DNA of 64,000 bases from Paenibacillus sp. UNC451MF (GTDB taxonomy: Bacteria; Bacillota; Bacilli; Paenibacillales; NBRC-103111). The translations under genes and the position numbers were made by a program. Position 1 is the stretch's first letter; each line of letters opens with the position of its first letter. Below the pieces are notes generated by a model that made no database searches, was not told the DNA's origin, and saw nothing but the letters and a program-made list of their open reading frames with translations. Positions 16,702 through 25,217 of this stretch are shown in pieces. The DNA lies in assembly GCF_000686845.1 (NCBI RefSeq), contig NZ_JMLS01000005.1, positions 37,662 to 101,661 on the forward strand. Direction: 5' to 3'.

Positions 16702-17439
16702 TTATACTTTTTGCAGTTTGGCAGGATTGTTGATCTTGTAGGGAACGGGGTGCTTGGTGAGCTTCTTCGCAACAATTTTGCCCTCAAAAGTGAGCTTGTC
16801 CCCCACTTCTAGCTCCAGCTTCTTAAGCGTGGCGCTGTGGCTGGACCAGGCGTCGCCGACCTCCGTATCCTGATCTACAAGAGTGACCACTTCGTAAATA
16901 ATCACTTCATCGTCATTGTCGGAGAAATGATTCGGAACCGTGGTGAATTCCTTAACGACGGCGGTCATTTTGACCTTTTCCTCTGGAAGCTGAAGCTTCT
17001 GCTTCTTCGCTTTTCCCTTCGCCAGCTCGGAGGCCTTGGGTGCTGCTTCTGCCTCAGGTTCCGCCGTGATAACTTCGGTATCGACAGCTGGCTGAGATGC
17101 TTCTTCCTGCTGCTTGACTGGCTCAGTATCGGCGGGTGCAGCCGCTTCCTCCGTAACTGCTGTAAGCCTTTGACTATAGCTAGCGGCTTGCATTTCCTTT
17201 AAATACGAGGGATGAATGCAGTGCAGCTGCTTGTTGTCGAATTCAATGATAGCGGTCATATTATCGACATAGCCGATAATGCTGCAAGCTAGATTCATGC
17301 CGTTTCCTTTGTAAAAAAACGCTTTGTTTTTGGACGCTTTTTCGGAAAGCAGTCCCCATTCCTTACATTTCTCAATCTGTGCCGCCTCGTCTTCAAAGGC
17401 GATATATGTCGTGGGCTCGATGGTAAATACATGTGCCAT
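16702..17439 (-). CDS. Uncharacterised protein with low-complexity linker
   Basis: A 245-residue cytoplasmic protein that I do not recognise. The first 95 residues form a compact domain (MAHVFTIEPTTYIAF..., ending ...HCIHPSYLKEMQ). An Ala/Glu/Pro/Thr-rich linker runs from about 105 to 155, then a C-terminal domain (about 165-245) with an alternating hydrophobic pattern that could be an OB-like barrel; that is inference. ATG 17439 was chosen because GCGGAG lies 7 nt upstream; the longer frame to 17589 crosses into the intergenic region. It is monocistronic and shares a terminator with the ABC operon. Confidence 0.65.
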   Translation of the reverse strand: MAHVFTIEPTTYIAFEDEAAQIEKCKEWGLLSEKASKNKAFFYKGNGMNLACSIIGYVDNMTAIIEFDNKQLHCIHPSYLKEMQAASYSQRLTAVTEEAAAPADTEPVKQQEEASQPAVDTEVITAEPEAEAAPKASELAKGKAKKQKLQLPEEKVKMTAVVKEFTTVPNHFSDNDDEVIIYEVVTLVDQDTEVGDAWSSHSATLKKLELEVGDKLTFEGKIVAKKLTKHPVPYKINNPAKLQKV

Positions 17440-17536
17440 AGGGTTCTCCGCCTTTCTTAATTTCCATAACAGCATTTTATCATTTTTGGCGGGCTCTTTC
17501 ATTATTTGAAGATGATTATGACAACAAAGGAGGGAT

Positions 17537-17740
17537 ATGCCATATTTTGGCGAATCCGTTTGTTTCACTGTATTGATATACTCAACCAATGAGATTAGGG
17601 AGTTAAATACAGCTGATTATTTTACAAAAACAAAAATTGAAGAGCTATTGGTAGGCAGCTCAGGGAATTTAACATATAGGGGGGAGCTATTGATCAAGTT
17701 CACTATCGATCAAGATCACAGTAGGCCACAATGCGACTGA
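17537..17740 (+). CDS. Small hypothetical protein, possibly a gene fragment
   Basis: 67 residues beginning MPYFGESVCFTVLIYS. The strongest support is the ribosome site AAAGGAGGG, 6 nt upstream of the ATG, one of the best in the window. No domain is recognised. It is the first gene of an AT-rich patch with other small or broken frames, so it may be the start of a gene that has lost its 3' part. Confidence 0.45.
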   Translation: MPYFGESVCFTVLIYSTNEIRELNTADYFTKTKIEELLVGSSGNLTYRGELLIKFTIDQDHSRPQCD

Positions 17741-17874
17741 CATGCAAAGTACAACTGTCATCATAGATTTTCTTCAAATCGCCGCAATATTTTCCTTATT
17801 TAACCAAAAATATATTAAGTGTGATAATATTAGTTGATATGAAACGTAAATAAGGCATACAATTAGTAGGGTAG

Positions 17875-18183
17875 TTTTATATTGTTGGAGTACTTATTAT
17901 CGTAATTGGAGTTCTAGCGGGCTATCAATTTTCACATTACATAGAGAGATAACTAGATACTAGTACAATAATTAATGAAGCGGGTGCTGTGTTGGAGAAA
18001 AAACAACGGTTAACTAACGCAATTCAACTTATGGCTGAACGGTATAAAGCGGCGGATACTTCTGAATTACAATTAGGTGCGGATTTATATGCGGTGAGAA
18101 TAAAAAAACAATTGATCAAAGATGGATTCACGGAAGAAGAAGCTGAACAAGCCAGAGTTGAAGCAAAGTCTTCTAAAGAATAA
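17875..18183 (+). pseudogene. Single-pass membrane protein gene split by an in-frame stop
   Basis: One continuous frame reads a membrane segment (FYIVGVLIIVIGVLAGYQF, then SHYIER), a TAA at 17950-17952, then a charged helical part that runs to 18183 and ends AEQARVEAKSSKE. A TAG at 17872-17874 sits where a start codon would be expected. The downstream part alone can still be read as 64 residues from a GTG at 17989, but its ribosome site is poor. The simplest reading is a gene for a membrane-anchored helical protein inactivated by a stop. The family is not recognised. Confidence 0.45.
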
Positions 18184-18233
18184 AAGTAAAAGTGTGTTTG
18201 CTTTGAAAATAAAAGACACCAGGAGGATGACAG

Positions 18234-18485
18234 GTGGCAAAACCGAAAGTACCAAAGCGTCCGACAAGAGATGAATTTGTTTTAGAGGAAATAGGGAACC
18301 AAATTACGGAGGCTTTTTATGAAAAGTCAGAAATTCTGTTGACGGTTTGGGGACGGGAAGAGCCGGTTCGAGGTCAGATTGTATTATTGGATTCACGTAC
18401 AGGAAAAGTACATGTACAACAAAGCAGTGAAACTTTAAAGGTACCTTTTATGGATATTATGAGAATTGATTACCCCAGGGACTGA
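18234..18485 (+). CDS. YolD-like family protein
   Basis: An 83-residue protein with the YolD-like arrangement: an N-terminal RPTRDEFVLEEIGNQI segment and a C-terminal RGQIVLLDSRTGKVHVQ...VPFMDIMRID segment. YolD-like genes are often next to Y-family DNA polymerase genes, but no polymerase is nearby here. The start is a GTG with AGGAGG about 9 nt upstream. Function is unknown. It lies in an AT-rich patch of small genes. Confidence 0.8.
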   Translation: MAKPKVPKRPTRDEFVLEEIGNQITEAFYEKSEILLTVWGREEPVRGQIVLLDSRTGKVHVQQSSETLKVPFMDIMRIDYPRD

Positions 18486-18604
18486 AGATTTGAAAAAGGT
18501 TAGTTAGTTATAATGACTACCGTAATAGTGGTGGTTATTTTTTATATAATGAATAAGAGTATACAAAGATTTTTAATCAGACATGTGAAATGACTTTATT
18601 CCCA

Positions 18605-18633
18605 TTGTCTCATAGGACCTATTGTTCTATAAT
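18605..18633 (+). promoter_or_regulatory. Sigma-A promoter for the 97-residue gene
   Basis: TTGTCT (18605-18610) and a perfect TATAAT (18628-18633) are 17 nt apart. The start codon at 18653 follows by 19 nt, with GGAGGGG between, which rules out an earlier start for that gene. Confidence 0.7.
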
Positions 18634-18652
18634 ATATTATGGAGGGGAACGT

Positions 18653-18946
18653 ATGAGCGCATTTTTAACAGATAAAGAGAAGCATTTGCAGATGGTCTAT
18701 AAAAATAACGTTGTAGTAGCTAAAGATGGGAACAAGATTATTGTTATTCATAGCAAACGTTCAGTTAAGCCATTATTGCCATTTGAGATATCACAAGCAG
18801 TGTTTGACCATTGGAAGCAAAGGGATGCCAGAATAGCAATGACAGACACGCCTTATAAGGATTTATTTTCAGCAGCAGTAAATCGACCAGACCATAAGCT
18901 GGTATATGTTGCTGATTTCAATGATATTGAGTTCAGTGATCAATAA
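18653..18946 (+). CDS. Small hypothetical protein
   Basis: 97 residues, soluble, beginning MSAFLTDKEKHLQMVYKNN. GGAGGGG lies 6 nt before the ATG, and a strong promoter stands just upstream, so this short gene has its own expression signals. No domain is recognised. A hairpin terminator follows within 10 nt. It is AT-rich like its neighbours. Confidence 0.7.
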   Translation: MSAFLTDKEKHLQMVYKNNVVVAKDGNKIIVIHSKRSVKPLLPFEISQAVFDHWKQRDARIAMTDTPYKDLFSAAVNRPDHKLVYVADFNDIEFSDQ

Positions 18947-18953
18947 TAAATTC

Positions 18954-18986
18954 AAAGAGAGCATCTTAGTGATGTTCTTTCTTTTT
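18954..18986 (+). terminator. Rho-independent terminator
   Basis: GAGAGCATC pairs with GATGTTCTT in a 9-bp stem with G-U pairs, followed by TCTTTTT, directly after the 97-residue gene. Confidence 0.7.
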
Positions 18987-19022
18987 GAAGAAGCTAGGTC
19001 CTAGAAGGGGAGGCTATTTATC

Positions 19023-19385
19023 ATGAGGAATATTCTCAACTTAATAGTTACCGCTCTCGTATTTTGGATTGGAAATGAATACTTTCATCAGTATCTAGCC
19101 ATTAGCGATACCAAAACCTTAATCATTGCTTCTGTTCTCATGTTTGTGATTAGTTTTCTGTTTAGTCTTGCTATGGTTCTTTCGGTACTGTTAATCACTG
19201 TAGGGATCGGGTGCTTGACGACACCGGCTTTAATACTAGCCTCGATGATATTGACGCCGATCAAACTATGGCTTCTTGATAAATATTTATATGGATTTGA
19301 AATTCACGGGTTCTGGACTTATGTCATACTAACCATTGTATTGAGTATGTTTACCGTGAAATTGAAGCCTAAGAAAAACGACTGA
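19023..19385 (+). CDS. Phage-holin-like (YvlD-type) membrane protein
   Basis: 120 residues with about four membrane segments (roughly 4-22, 33-52, 55-80 and 97-114) and a basic C-terminus. This matches the small four-helix proteins annotated as phage holin family 4 or YvlD-like in Bacilli; most are chromosomal and of unknown role, so no phage is implied. GGGGAGG precedes the ATG by about 8 nt. Confidence 0.65.
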   Translation: MRNILNLIVTALVFWIGNEYFHQYLAISDTKTLIIASVLMFVISFLFSLAMVLSVLLITVGIGCLTTPALILASMILTPIKLWLLDKYLYGFEIHGFWTYVILTIVLSMFTVKLKPKKND

Positions 19386-19426
19386 TGCAGCAGCTCGATT
19401 ATGAAGCTAGACCAAGGAGGAACAAG

Positions 19427-20131
19427 ATGCCAAAAGCTATATTACTGGATATGGACGATACGATTCTGTCCTATGATCATGGTGTAGATACGGATTCATG
19501 CTGGCGGAGGTCATTCGGCAGTGACCTTTCTTGTGACGCTGACGAGCTTCTACTAAGTATTAAAGAGTCGGCGAAATGGTATTGGAGCGACCCGGAGAGG
19601 CATCGAATCGGTAGACTGGATCTGCATAAAGCAAGGCAGGAAATTGTAAACATGGCTATGCTGAAACTGAAAGTGGAAGAGTCTGCTTGGGTTAGCCGGA
19701 TAGCCTATACATACGGTGTGGAGCGCGATAAGTGCGTGGAGCTGTTCCCTGATTCTATCGATACTATTAAACAGTTGCGCAAGCAGGGAATGAAGCTTGC
19801 TCTCTTAACCAATGGGAATGCTGAACCCCAATGGGATAAAATTCGACGCTTTGAGCTGGCCCCTCTGTTTGACTGTGTGCTTGTTGAGGGCGAGTTTGGA
19901 ATTGGTAAGCCTGATGAGCGCATTTATTTGCATGCGCTAGGACAGCTCGGAGTGACCGCAGATGAAGCTTGGATGGTCGGAGATAACTTCGAGTGGGAGG
20001 TCGCTGCACCTCAATGTTTAGGAATCAAAGGAATTTGGATCGATCACAAGGGAGCAGGAGTACCAGCCACTGCCACAGCTATGCCGTATAGGAAGATTAA
20101 GTCGCTGGCGGAGCTGCTGACTTTACTATAA
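19427..20131 (+). CDS. HAD-superfamily hydrolase
   Basis: Probably a phosphatase for a small metabolite. The 234 residues show the HAD motifs in order: DMDDT (residues 8-12, nucleophile Asp8), LLTNGNAE (motif II), a Lys in GKPDERIY (motif III) and GDNFEWEV (motif IV). The spacing suits a C1-type helical cap like that of YjjG/phosphoglycolate phosphatase relatives. AAGGAGG lies 7 nt upstream of ATG 19427; an ATG at 19385 overlapping the previous stop is less likely. The substrate is unknown. Confidence 0.88.
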   Translation: MPKAILLDMDDTILSYDHGVDTDSCWRRSFGSDLSCDADELLLSIKESAKWYWSDPERHRIGRLDLHKARQEIVNMAMLKLKVEESAWVSRIAYTYGVERDKCVELFPDSIDTIKQLRKQGMKLALLTNGNAEPQWDKIRRFELAPLFDCVLVEGEFGIGKPDERIYLHALGQLGVTADEAWMVGDNFEWEVAAPQCLGIKGIWIDHKGAGVPATATAMPYRKIKSLAELLTLL

Positions 20132-20153
20132 GTTGAGTATGAAAAAGAAATGA

Positions 20154-20196
20154 TTGACAATGAATAACATTCACTTTATATTTGTTGTACATACAA
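20154..20196 (+). promoter_or_regulatory. Promoter and operator of the marR gene
   Basis: TTGACA (20154-20159) and TATATT (20177-20182) are exactly 17 nt apart. Immediately downstream TTGTACATACAA (20185-20196) has the palindromic form TTGTA-N2-TACAA. A second copy precedes the MFS gene, so this is probably the site of the MarR-type repressor itself. Confidence 0.75.
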
Positions 20197-20221
20197 AATT
20201 GAATTGAAGGGGATGACCATA

Positions 20222-20647
20222 ATGGATGAGGGCTTTTTGCATAACTGTCTGTTTTTTACAGCCAATCGATTGAGCCGCGCCATTACGAAAATGGCCGAAG
20301 AAGAATTCGCGCCTACCGGATTAACCCCAATGTACGGTTACTTGATTCGTCTTGTTAATGGAACACCGGGGATTACGCAGAAGGAGTTGTCCGTGAAGCT
20401 GTCCATTACACCTTCTACGTTAACACGATTCATCGATAAGCTGGAAGGCAAACACTTGGTGGAGCGGAAAGGGCAAGGCAAGACCGTCTTGGTGTACCCT
20501 ACGGATAAGGGGATTGCATTAGAGGATACCATTCGGCAAGCATCCAAAAATCTTCATACCCGATATGAAGCTATTTTAGGCACAGAGGCAGCTAAACAGT
20601 TATCTGCCAATATCGTATATTCAAGCGAGCAGCTGGAGAAGGATTAA
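20222..20647 (+). CDS. MarR-family transcriptional regulator
   Basis: A 141-residue dimeric winged-helix repressor. The DNA-binding part includes GITQKELSVKLSITPSTLTRFIDKLEGKHLVERKGQGKTVLVYPTDKG (about residues 55-100, with the wing at the end). AAGGGG lies about 9 nt before the ATG at 20222. It probably represses itself and the MFS transporter gene downstream through two near-identical operators. The ligand is not predictable; Cys is not placed as in OhrR. Confidence 0.9.
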   Translation: MDEGFLHNCLFFTANRLSRAITKMAEEEFAPTGLTPMYGYLIRLVNGTPGITQKELSVKLSITPSTLTRFIDKLEGKHLVERKGQGKTVLVYPTDKGIALEDTIRQASKNLHTRYEAILGTEAAKQLSANIVYSSEQLEKD

Positions 20648-20664
20648 ATTTTCTCAATATATTA

Positions 20665-20676
20665 TTGTATGTACAA
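20665..20676 (+). promoter_or_regulatory. Second MarR operator copy before the MFS gene
   Basis: TTGTATGTACAA is a TTGTA-N2-TACAA palindrome; with the next base it is identical, on the opposite strand, to the site at 20184-20196. It lies 30 nt before the MFS start. Confidence 0.65.
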
Positions 20677-20706
20677 CCAAATGAAAAAAAGGAAGTGATG
20701 CATAAA

Positions 20707-21978
20707 ATGGATAAGAATCTGAAATCATCAAGGCTTCATTATGGCTGGGTAGTTATCCTAGTTACTTTTGTCACGCTGCTCGTATCGGCAGGCGTTCGTT
20801 CGATGCCCAGCATTCTTATTGTCCCTTTTGAAAAAGAATTCGGCTGGAATCGGGGCAGCATATCCGGGGTCATCTCCATAGGAATCTTTTTATATGGATT
20901 GGTAGGCCCTTTCTCAGCCGCCGTTTTGCAAAAGTACGGGATTCGAAGAGTGCTCGTCATCTCTTTAGCGGTATTGGCAGCAAGCATGGCCGTGACACCG
21001 CTCATGACAGCTTTTTGGCAATATGAGCTATTGTGGGGTATCGTCTCAGGTCTTGCTACAGGAATGATGGCGAACGTTCTTGGAGTAACGGTGAGCAACC
21101 AATGGTTCGTGAAACGTAAAGGTCTTGTGGTCGGATTACTTACCGCCAGTGCCGCGACAGGGCAGCTGCTATTTCTGCCAATGCTTGCAAAAATCATGGT
21201 CGATGTAGGTTGGAGATATGCGGTCTACACCACTGTAGCCGCTATAGTGATCGTATTGATTGCCGTTGCGATCTGGATGCGTAACCATCCATATGATGTA
21301 GGGTCAGCTCCTTATGGTACAGATGAGGTTGTTCAACCAGTTCCGTTTAAAGGTAACTTATTTCTTACCCCACTGTTGGCTTTACGTTCTGCGATGACCA
21401 ATACTACCTTTTGGCTGCTGGCGGGTACATTCTTTTTCTGCGGATTTTCCACGAATGGATTGATTGGTACTCATCTTATCTCGGCCTGCGGAGATTACGG
21501 GATTCCCGAGGTTATGGCAGCCGGATTGCTGGCACTGATGGGCATGTTCGATCTCGTAGGAACGACGCTGTCGGGTTGGCTTTCGGATCGGTTCGATAGC
21601 CGTAAGCTGTTGTTCTGGTATTATGGCCTTCGCGGACTATCTCTTCTGTTCTTGCCGTATGCGCTTGATGCAGGTCCTAATATGCTGCTCGTCTTTTCCA
21701 TCTTTTATGGGCTGGACTGGATTGCAACCGTGCCGCCAACCGTGAAGCTGGCTACCAAGGAGTTCGGTAAAGAGAAATCCGGTATGATCTTCGGATGGGT
21801 TGTTGTAGCACATCAGGTCGGCGCTTCGGTAGCTGCTTATGGCGCAGGAGCAATGAGGGAGTGGTTCGGCAGCTACACAGTTCCTTTTATTGCGGCAGGC
21901 TTCGTCTGCTTGTTCGCAGCGCTGATGGCGATTCGGATTTCAAAGTCCGGTGCTGCTGTTCAGCAAGCTCAGGTATGA
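20707..21978 (+). CDS. MFS transporter (monocarboxylate/OFA-like)
   Basis: A 423-residue membrane carrier with 12 predicted segments. The N-terminal HYGWVVILVTFVTLLVSAG and FGWNRGSISGVISIGIF sequences are typical of the MFS subfamily related to oxalate/formate and monocarboxylate carriers; the substrate remains unknown. ATG 20707 is preferred because an extended ribosome site (AAGGAAGTGAT) lies before it; an in-frame ATG at 20698 overlaps that site. It follows marR by 59 nt and has the MarR-type operator upstream. Confidence 0.87.
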   Translation: MDKNLKSSRLHYGWVVILVTFVTLLVSAGVRSMPSILIVPFEKEFGWNRGSISGVISIGIFLYGLVGPFSAAVLQKYGIRRVLVISLAVLAASMAVTPLMTAFWQYELLWGIVSGLATGMMANVLGVTVSNQWFVKRKGLVVGLLTASAATGQLLFLPMLAKIMVDVGWRYAVYTTVAAIVIVLIAVAIWMRNHPYDVGSAPYGTDEVVQPVPFKGNLFLTPLLALRSAMTNTTFWLLAGTFFFCGFSTNGLIGTHLISACGDYGIPEVMAAGLLALMGMFDLVGTTLSGWLSDRFDSRKLLFWYYGLRGLSLLFLPYALDAGPNMLLVFSIFYGLDWIATVPPTVKLATKEFGKEKSGMIFGWVVVAHQVGASVAAYGAGAMREWFGSYTVPFIAAGFVCLFAALMAIRISKSGAAVQQAQV

Positions 21979-22016
21979 AGTAGGTTGAGTTTCATCCTAC
22001 CATAAACGAAAAATGC

Positions 22017-22051
22017 AAGCGTATGTTGCTCAAGGCAATGTACGCTTTTTT
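22017..22051 (+). terminator. Rho-independent terminator
   Basis: AAGCGTA and TACGCTT form a 7-bp stem with a partly paired interior, followed by TTTTT, 38 nt after the MFS gene. Confidence 0.75.
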
Positions 22052-22209
22052 AGCTTTTTGTGATTAGAGGTTCAGGGAGCGGGGGCACGTAAGTAAGCAT
22101 CGTAAGATTTGTCAAAAAAAGAGAAGCCTGAGTCATGGGAGGCAGGCAAGCCTCGTGCTATGATGCAGGAAAGACCACTTTTGTAATATGCTGAAGGAGG
22201 AAACGGTGA

Positions 22210-23688
22210 ATGACGCAGTCGCAAAACAATGAAAAGCAACGTCCAAATATCATCTACATCTTGGCGGACGATATGGGTTATGGGGATGTAAGCAGCCTGA
22301 ATCCGGATTCCAAGATCCATACGACGCATTTGGATCAGATGGCGGAGGAAGGGATGAGATTTACGGACGGCCATTCCAGCTCGGCGGTATGCACACCCTC
22401 ACGATATAGTATCTTGACGGGTAGATACAATTGGCGATCCCAGCTGAAAAGCGGAGTAATGAACGGTTACTCACGTCCTCTCATTGAGGAGGGGAGGATG
22501 ACTACGGCTTCGTTGTTGAAGCAGGCAGGGTACCGTACAGCATGTATAGGCAAATGGCATTTGGGTCTCGAATGGGTTCAAAAAAGTGAAGATCCGACGG
22601 ATGTAGACTTCACGCGGCCGATTACAAATGGACCGACCTCGCATGGGTTCGATTACTATTACGGAATCAGCGCATCTCTAGATATGGCCCCTTATGTCTA
22701 CATTGAGAACGATCAGGTAACCGCTCTTCCAGATCGGATTACGGTTGGGGACGATGAAATGGGATTTTGGCGGAAAGGCCCCACGGGAGAGGACTTCCAT
22801 CATGAAGAAGTGCTGCCTAAATGTACGGAAAAAGTGTTAGAGCTCATCGAAAGCTCACGCAACGAACCGTTCTTTATTTATTTCCCGCTGCCGGCTCCGC
22901 ATACTCCGATCCTGCCGACATCTGAATTTCTAGGGAAATCAGGAACAAATCTATATGGGGACTTCGTATTGATGTGCGATGATGTTGTAGGTCAAATTGT
23001 CGGCAAGCTGGAGGAGTGCGGCTTAAGCGATAATACGATTGTGATTTTTACCAGCGACAACGGATGCTCGCCAAAGGCCAATTATGAAGAGCTGGCACAA
23101 TTAGGGCATAATCCAAGCTACGTATTCCGAGGGCAAAAAGCGGATATTTACGAAGGCGGGCATCGCGTTCCGTTGTTGGTCAAGTGGCCGCAGGGGATCA
23201 AGGCCGGGTCTGTTTCGGATGAGCCCGTATGCTTGGTTGATTTGATGGCGACAGTTGCGGAACTGGTAGGGGTTACTCTGCCTGATGAGGCAGGAGAAGA
23301 CAGCGTAAGCAATTTACCAGTATGGCAGGGACTTGAAGCCACTGTACCCCTGAGAGAAGCCATCGTTCATCATTCCATTAACGGCTCGTTCTCTATCCGC
23401 AAAGGCAACTGGAAGCTGGAGCTCTGCCCGGGTTCAGGGGGATGGAGCAGCCCAAGACCAGGTCAAGAGCCTGAGGGAGCGCCTCCTATTCAATTGTATG
23501 ATTTGACCCGAGATATCGGTGAGAGGGAGAATGTGCAGGAACGTTATCCGGAGGTGGTGGAGGAGCTGACTCAGCTGCTCAGAGCCTATGTACGGAATGG
23601 TCGAAGCACCCCAGGAACGCATCAATCTAACGCAGGCGGAGTGAAGTGGGAGCAGGAGCTTGCCTGGATGAATGAAGCCGAAAGCTGA
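22210..23688 (+). CDS. S1-family sulfatase (arylsulfatase-like)
   Basis: Hydrolyses a sulfate ester. The 492 residues open with NIIYILADDMGYGDV (metal-binding Asp pair) and carry the sulfatase signature CTPSR at residues 61-65, where Cys61 would become formylglycine, then GKWHLG. The C-terminal subdomain is present. There is no signal peptide, so the enzyme appears cytoplasmic and would act on an imported sulfate ester. No formylglycine-generating enzyme gene is in the window. GAAGGAGG lies 9 nt before the ATG. An AraC regulator follows and may control it. Confidence 0.93.
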   Translation: MTQSQNNEKQRPNIIYILADDMGYGDVSSLNPDSKIHTTHLDQMAEEGMRFTDGHSSSAVCTPSRYSILTGRYNWRSQLKSGVMNGYSRPLIEEGRMTTASLLKQAGYRTACIGKWHLGLEWVQKSEDPTDVDFTRPITNGPTSHGFDYYYGISASLDMAPYVYIENDQVTALPDRITVGDDEMGFWRKGPTGEDFHHEEVLPKCTEKVLELIESSRNEPFFIYFPLPAPHTPILPTSEFLGKSGTNLYGDFVLMCDDVVGQIVGKLEECGLSDNTIVIFTSDNGCSPKANYEELAQLGHNPSYVFRGQKADIYEGGHRVPLLVKWPQGIKAGSVSDEPVCLVDLMATVAELVGVTLPDEAGEDSVSNLPVWQGLEATVPLREAIVHHSINGSFSIRKGNWKLELCPGSGGWSSPRPGQEPEGAPPIQLYDLTRDIGERENVQERYPEVVEELTQLLRAYVRNGRSTPGTHQSNAGGVKWEQELAWMNEAES

Positions 23689-23775
23689 TCTTAATACCGT
23701 ATTTCATACTCAAGGCTCGTCTCTTACGTTATAATAGATCTGTTTCAATCTAAGCTTGTTTGGAGGTTGAACGGA

Positions 23776-24693
23776 ATGTTTACGTTAAAAGACGAGCTTT
23801 TTTATATCGATTATTTAAAATTCCGAGTTCGTTGGATTCGCGATATGTCCAAGTCCACCACCTATTCCATATCTCAGCTGAAGCTTCCCTATACGCTGTT
23901 TTGGCTTGTGCTTGAAGGAAAGCTGGAGCTGATGATACATGAGGAAAAGCGTCAGGTATCCACGGGGGATATCGTCATATTTCCTCCTAACACCATGTTC
24001 AGCTTGCTTCCACAGCAGGAGGAGCAGCCTATTCGATACTTATCGCTGTGCGGAGATTTGAAGATTGGAAATTTGGATCTTGTCACGGTATATGACCTTC
24101 CCTTCATTTCCCATATAGCGTCTTCCACGGGTTTAAGCAAGCTTATTTCCGTGTGGGGAACGGCGCTGGAAGCCTTCGAGCAGTTAGGGGAGCTAATCAA
24201 CGGGGACAAGCCTCGTTCCGAGGCCGATACACCGCATACGCACCTTATACGCACGGACATCTCGATGCAATTTCTAGGTATGCAGGGATGGCTCTATCAA
24301 TGGCTGCAGCACTTTCTGTCCGTTATGGGAGAACAGCTGCCTGTTGAACCGCTCCGGTTTGAAGAGAGAGTCATGAAGGTGTGCCAGTTTATTCAGCATC
24401 ATATCGGCAGTCCCTTATGCTTGCAGGATTTGGCTGATCACGTGTACTTAAGTCCCGGCTATTTAAGCCATTTATTTCTGCAAAGTCTAGGCATGCCTCC
24501 TATGGAGTATGTAAGGCAGATGCGGATTCAAACCGCCAAAACAATGCTGATGGACTCCTCCTACACTATTAAGGAAATTGCGGAGAAAGTCGGATACGAG
24601 GAACAAAGCCAATTGAGCCGAGCTTTTCGCCAAGCGGAAGGAATTAGTCCTGTTCAATACAGACAAAGCATTCAAGCTTCGATCACAATGTAA
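23776..24693 (+). CDS. AraC-family transcriptional regulator
   Basis: 305 residues: an N-terminal cupin-like ligand-binding domain (about 20-150, with EGKLELMIHEEKRQVSTGDIVIFPP) and a C-terminal double helix-turn-helix (about 200-300, ending EGISPVQYRQS). ATG 23776 follows GGAGG by about 10 nt. It lies 87 nt downstream of the sulfatase gene, suggesting it responds to a sulfated compound or its sugar. Confidence 0.9.
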   Translation: MFTLKDELFYIDYLKFRVRWIRDMSKSTTYSISQLKLPYTLFWLVLEGKLELMIHEEKRQVSTGDIVIFPPNTMFSLLPQQEEQPIRYLSLCGDLKIGNLDLVTVYDLPFISHIASSTGLSKLISVWGTALEAFEQLGELINGDKPRSEADTPHTHLIRTDISMQFLGMQGWLYQWLQHFLSVMGEQLPVEPLRFEERVMKVCQFIQHHIGSPLCLQDLADHVYLSPGYLSHLFLQSLGMPPMEYVRQMRIQTAKTMLMDSSYTIKEIAEKVGYEEQSQLSRAFRQAEGISPVQYRQSIQASITM

Positions 24694-24862
24694 CAATAAC
24701 CGGAAACAAGTAAGGCGGAACCGATGCATGCCAATCAAGGCTGCAGGTGTTGCGCCTATTTTTGCTTTTTATGAAAACCGCAGGAGTTATTAAAGGTGAC
24801 TTTCTCATACGCATCCTTAACTGCCAATGTGTGGTATTCCTGATGTAACAGCCCATCACGTA

Positions 24863-24908
24863 TTGTATTCGAACAACCTATCGGAGATAATATACCTATA
24901 CCGGTATA
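24863..24908 (+). promoter_or_regulatory. Promoter and operator of the cstR-rhodanese operon
   Basis: TTGTAT (24863-24868) and GATAAT (24886-24891) are 17 nt apart. Just downstream is a perfect 12-bp palindrome TATACCGGTATA (24897-24908), whose right half also forms a TATAAT (24905-24910). CsoR/CstR-family repressors bind GC-centred palindromes flanked by AT, so this is a strong operator candidate. Confidence 0.65.
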
Positions 24909-24927
24909 ATGGAAAGGATGAATCTAC

Positions 24928-25194
24928 ATGTCCATGAAATATGATGACGATGTGAAAAAAAGATTGAAACGGATGGAAGGCCAGATACGCGGCATCTTGA
25001 AGATGATGGAAGAGGAGCAGGACTGCAAGGATGTTGTGAGTCAGATTTCTGCGGTGAGAAGCGCCGCGGATAAGGCAATAGCCTATATCGTGGCGGTGAA
25101 TTTGGAGCAATGTATTATTGAGGAAAAAGAAGCGGGCAGAGATTCCAGCAAAGTCGTCAAGCAGGCGGTGGAGCTATTGGTCAAAAGTCGTTAA
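24928..25194 (+). CDS. cstR: CsoR-family repressor, CstR-like persulfide sensor
   Basis: 88-residue all-helical DNA-binding protein. Cys33 and Cys62 are conserved with the 29-residue spacing of CstR. The position four before the second Cys, a copper-ligand His in CsoR, is Asn58 here (NLEQC). That pattern fits CstR, which senses persulfides by cross-linking the two cysteines, rather than the copper sensor. The rhodanese gene directly downstream supports this reading. AAAGGATG precedes the ATG by about 8 nt. The symbol is based on these residues and context, not on a search. Confidence 0.8.
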   Translation: MSMKYDDDVKKRLKRMEGQIRGILKMMEEEQDCKDVVSQISAVRSAADKAIAYIVAVNLEQCIIEEKEAGRDSSKVVKQAVELLVKSR

Positions 25195-25217
25195 ATTAGC
25201 GGAAAAGAGGCGTTGTC

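Noticed and set aside
19023..19385. Prophage, suggested by a holin-like protein
   Set aside because: No other phage genes nearby; such YvlD-like proteins are common chromosomal genes.
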